Assembly (NCBI GenBank): GCA_026874595.1
Contig: CM049309.1
Location: forward strand, 94,822,723-94,886,722
Length of the DNA stretch: 64,000 bases
Direction of reading: 5' to 3'
Source of the DNA: Sipunculus nudus
Lineage: Eukaryota; Annelida; Sipuncula; Golfingiida; Sipunculidae
The position numbers and the translations under genes are program-made. The notes under the pieces were generated by a model that saw only the letters and a list, made by a program, of their open reading frames with translations, did not search any database and had not been told where the DNA came from. Below are positions 61,331-64,000 of this stretch, in pieces (position 1 is the stretch's first letter; each line of letters opens with the position of its first letter).

Positions 61331-62615
61331 AACTAGATATTTCTTGGCACCGCAGGTGCCATAATATCCCCAGACAATTAATCCCCCCCCTCCCCCTTAA
61401 AGGAATAGGCCCCTCCATCTTCAGCAACAATTAATATCAGACCACACTCATAGAAAAGGTCACTCTCATAGAAAAGGTCATGACCCCAATTTCAATAAAC
61501 ATCATCTCCTAACCCATGTCTATTTATATGCATAATCTGAAAGAAATCTGTCCATTAGTTTTTGACTTATAATGCTCACACTACTGTTGTGGCAATGATG
61601 GGGTATTAAATGGCAAGAAAACAAGTAAAAGAATAACAGGTGGGGCTACCAGTTTCCGGTACATGTCAACACTATCCAAGATCTTTGGTCAAGTTGATTT
61701 TTGGACCAATCCATGCAACCCTTATTGAGGTATTAATGATTTTGTGTGATTTTCACCATATATGGCAATATTCAAGTTCAAGGCCACTAATAGGAAAGAT
61801 CATGACCCCAATTTAAATAAACATCATCCCATAACCCATATCTATGTATATGCATAATATGAAAGAAATCTTTCAGATTGTTTTTGACTTATAATGCTCA
61901 CAGTACTGTTAAGTGGCAATGATGGGGGTATTAAACGGCAGGAAAACAAGTAAAAGAATAACAGGTGTCGCTACCAGTTTACGGTACATGACAACACTAT
62001 CCAAGATCTTTGGTCAAGTTGATTTTTGGACCAATCCATGCAACCCTTATTGAGATATTAATGATTTTGTGTAATTTTCACCATATATGGCGATATTCAA
62101 GGTCAAGACGACTCTCATAGGAAAGATCATGACCCCAATTTAAATAAGCATCATCCCATAACCCATATCTATTTATATGCTGTCAGATTGTTTTTGACTT
62201 ATAATGCTCACAGTACTGTTAAGTGGCAATGATGGGGGTATTAAACAGCACAAAAACAAGTAAAAGAATAACAGGTGGCGCCACCTATTTCCGGTACATG
62301 ACAATACTATCCAAGATCTTTGATCAAATTTATTTTTGGACCAATCCATTCATCCCTTATTGAGATATTAATGATTTTGTGTAATTTTATCCAAAATTGG
62401 ACCTATTTAAGGTCAAGGACACTCTCCTAGAAAAGATCATGACCTCATTTTAAATAGGCGTCGTCCTCTCACCCATATCTATACATATACCAAGTTTGGT
62501 AAAGATCTGTGAAATATTTTTTGAGTTATCGCGCCAACACGATTTAAATGCGGTGGCGGGGGGGGACCAGCATGAAAACATAGTATCCCCCGACTTTGTC
62601 TGGGGATACAATTAA
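61331..62615 (+). mobile_element. Family H element, near complete
   Basis: The left end is AACTAGATATTTCTTGGC with the perfect hairpin GGCACC-gca-GGTGCC (61346-61360) and TATCCCCAGACAA (61365-61377). The right end is a stem-loop at 62583-62609 with arms GTATCCCC and GGGGATAC, followed by AATTA. The inverse of the left TATCCCCAGACAA lies in the right stem. The interior has about three units of roughly 310 bp with ACCCCAATTTAAATAAACAT, CTATCCAAGATCTTTGGTCA and a graded motif (GGTGGGGCTACC, GGTGTCGCTACC, GGTGGCGCCACC at 62276). Confidence 0.75.
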
Positions 62616-64000
62616 GATTAATCAAACATACCCATTCTTTTCACAACAATGACCTACACAGCTGTTTCTACATCTGGTTGTTTCAGACATTAATGTATTA
62701 ATTCTGGCCTTTACATCATACATAAAGTATAGCCGACCAACTAGGCCAGGATGGCTGGGCACTGCAGTCTATTTCAATAGACTCAATATATGGACAGACG
62801 CAACCTTGACCAGTCTGAATATAGTTCACTCTGTTGGCATGGCTTCCAGACATACAAGTTATTATAGGTGGGGTCTCCATGCCTCAGATCTTGCATGTCA
62901 GCTGAAGATACTTATGCATGTCTGATATTTATATTTTAAAAAGTACTTGTCATATAACATTCACTGAGGTAAAAAATGTTACGATTCTGCATGAGATTAG
63001 GTTGGGTTCGACTGACTTGCTATATGACATTATTGTACAGCTGCATTGCCGGACAGAATTGTAATTTTCCTCAATTTGTTCATAATAGTATTAATTCACC
63101 TGATATTTAGCATTTGTTTTAACAATGTAATTTCAGCAAAAGTGGTGTCCATATGGCAAACTGAAATCAATGCATGATCTTGGACAAACTGGTAAATGGA
63201 CAATCACAGCTCTCATGAGGAAGCCAAGATGATCATCTGCTTGTAATTCATCAGTTTACCTTGGTAGTGCAAGTAAACTACTCATCCCAGTAACAACATG
63301 TGGATCAAATATAGCAGTAGTCTACATTAAATATTTCATTAAACCATGGGTTGGACAGTCAGATACTATATAAAAGACTGATTTGGAGGAATTTTGTTGC
63401 TCACTCCCTTGATTAATAAAAGGTTTAGATTTTAAAACAGCATCTGCATGAATATTAAATTTCTAATTTTCACATGATCCCATAACAATGCCATTAGCAT
63501 GAGCAATATTAAAATTATTTAAATCAATTGTTCTGTAGTTTATTTTTACAAACTGCAGATGAACTGAAAGCAGATTAATATGGCTGGAAACTGTTGCATT
63601 GCAACCATAAACTAACTTGGATATGTTTTTGACAGCTCTGCTTTATTGCAATATATCATCAGTAACTCACTATGATGACTTGAATATAAATGAACTGAAC
63701 CATACAGCTAAAAACAGAAATTTGTCCCAACATGCTCTTAAAGGAATATGAAGATCTTTCCATTTTTATTAAGGAACAGTTTCCTATATCATAAACCATG
63801 TGACATCGTAGCACGTTCGCAGCCATCCAGGGAAGATAAAGAGCCCAAATGATGATTGTGTAAAATGTATGATTTTAATAATAACTAATCAAAATGATAT
63901 AAATAGTGTATTCATCATCTCAATGCCAATATATCACATAAGAAGGGTTACTTGAATACCAAATACAGCTACTGCTAGTATAAACAAGCCGACACATTTC
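62616..64000. other. Low-repeat sequence at the right edge
   Basis: If the p85-like gene continues upstream, this is part of an intron. No exon was recognised. A minus-strand open stretch near 62720-62860 has no splice pair or family motif that I trust. Confidence 0.45.

Noticed and set aside
62720-62870. Cys-containing minus-strand open stretch near the right edge
   Set aside because: Short, without a convincing splice pair or recognisable motif.
62990-63020. GGGTTCGACTG as a tRNA or SINE B box
   Set aside because: No A box or cloverleaf could be built around it.

Overview
This window is eukaryotic and almost certainly metazoan. It is AT-rich, has GT..AG introns and is dominated by interspersed and tandem repeats. 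The repeat termini (ACGG-type microsatellite followed by a terminal stem-loop and TAAAAA) and the repeats with central tandem units are of the kind known from bivalve and other mollusc genomes, so a bivalve mollusc is the best guess. That is inference, because no taxon-diagnostic gene is present.

The only gene I can support lies on the minus strand. Two phase-compatible exons (47871-48002 and 11448-11655) encode about 113 residues of a RhoGAP-like (BH) domain. They most resemble the p85 regulatory subunit of class IA PI3-kinase. They are separated by a 36.2-kb intron that fills most of the window. The sequence right of 48002 is presumably the preceding intron and the sequence left of 11448 the following one. 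I could not find further exons (SH3, nSH2, iSH2, cSH2).

Layout: 1-2484, three copies of repeat family D; 2744-7568, composite of family B/C with an element A inside; 9085-10590, family E repeats with a GC-rich insert; 11448-11655, p85-like exon; 11684-15024, 47-bp minisatellite interrupted by a 590-bp insert; 15025-18122, 52-bp minisatellite; 18263-20950, element A (+); 21730-24660, small 25-bp and 31-bp arrays; 24661-29280, low-repeat intron; 29281-30550, 48-bp minisatellite; 30569-30790, 37-bp minisatellite; 31602-35136, H, G and B elements; 37155-38806, family D; 39451-47640, second B/C composite with nested D and an inverted element A; 47871-48002, p85-like exon; 48188-56283, 62-bp minisatellite of about 130 copies; 56318-60925, F and D elements; 61331-62615, a near-complete H element; then low-repeat sequence.

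The most interesting signal is in the repeats. Families that differ in sequence appear to be built to one plan: a short 5' motif (AACAAG or AACTAGA), a 5' hairpin, a subterminal inverted repeat, an internal body, often an ACGG-type microsatellite, and a 3' stem-loop containing the other half of the inverted repeat. Stem sequences differ between families while base pairing is kept. Most families also carry the same 12-bp palindrome GGTGGCGCCACC inside their units. The plan resembles non-autonomous Helitron-like elements (Helentron/Helitron2/HINE), but no Rep/helicase coding sequence is present and the shared palindrome is not explained by that class.
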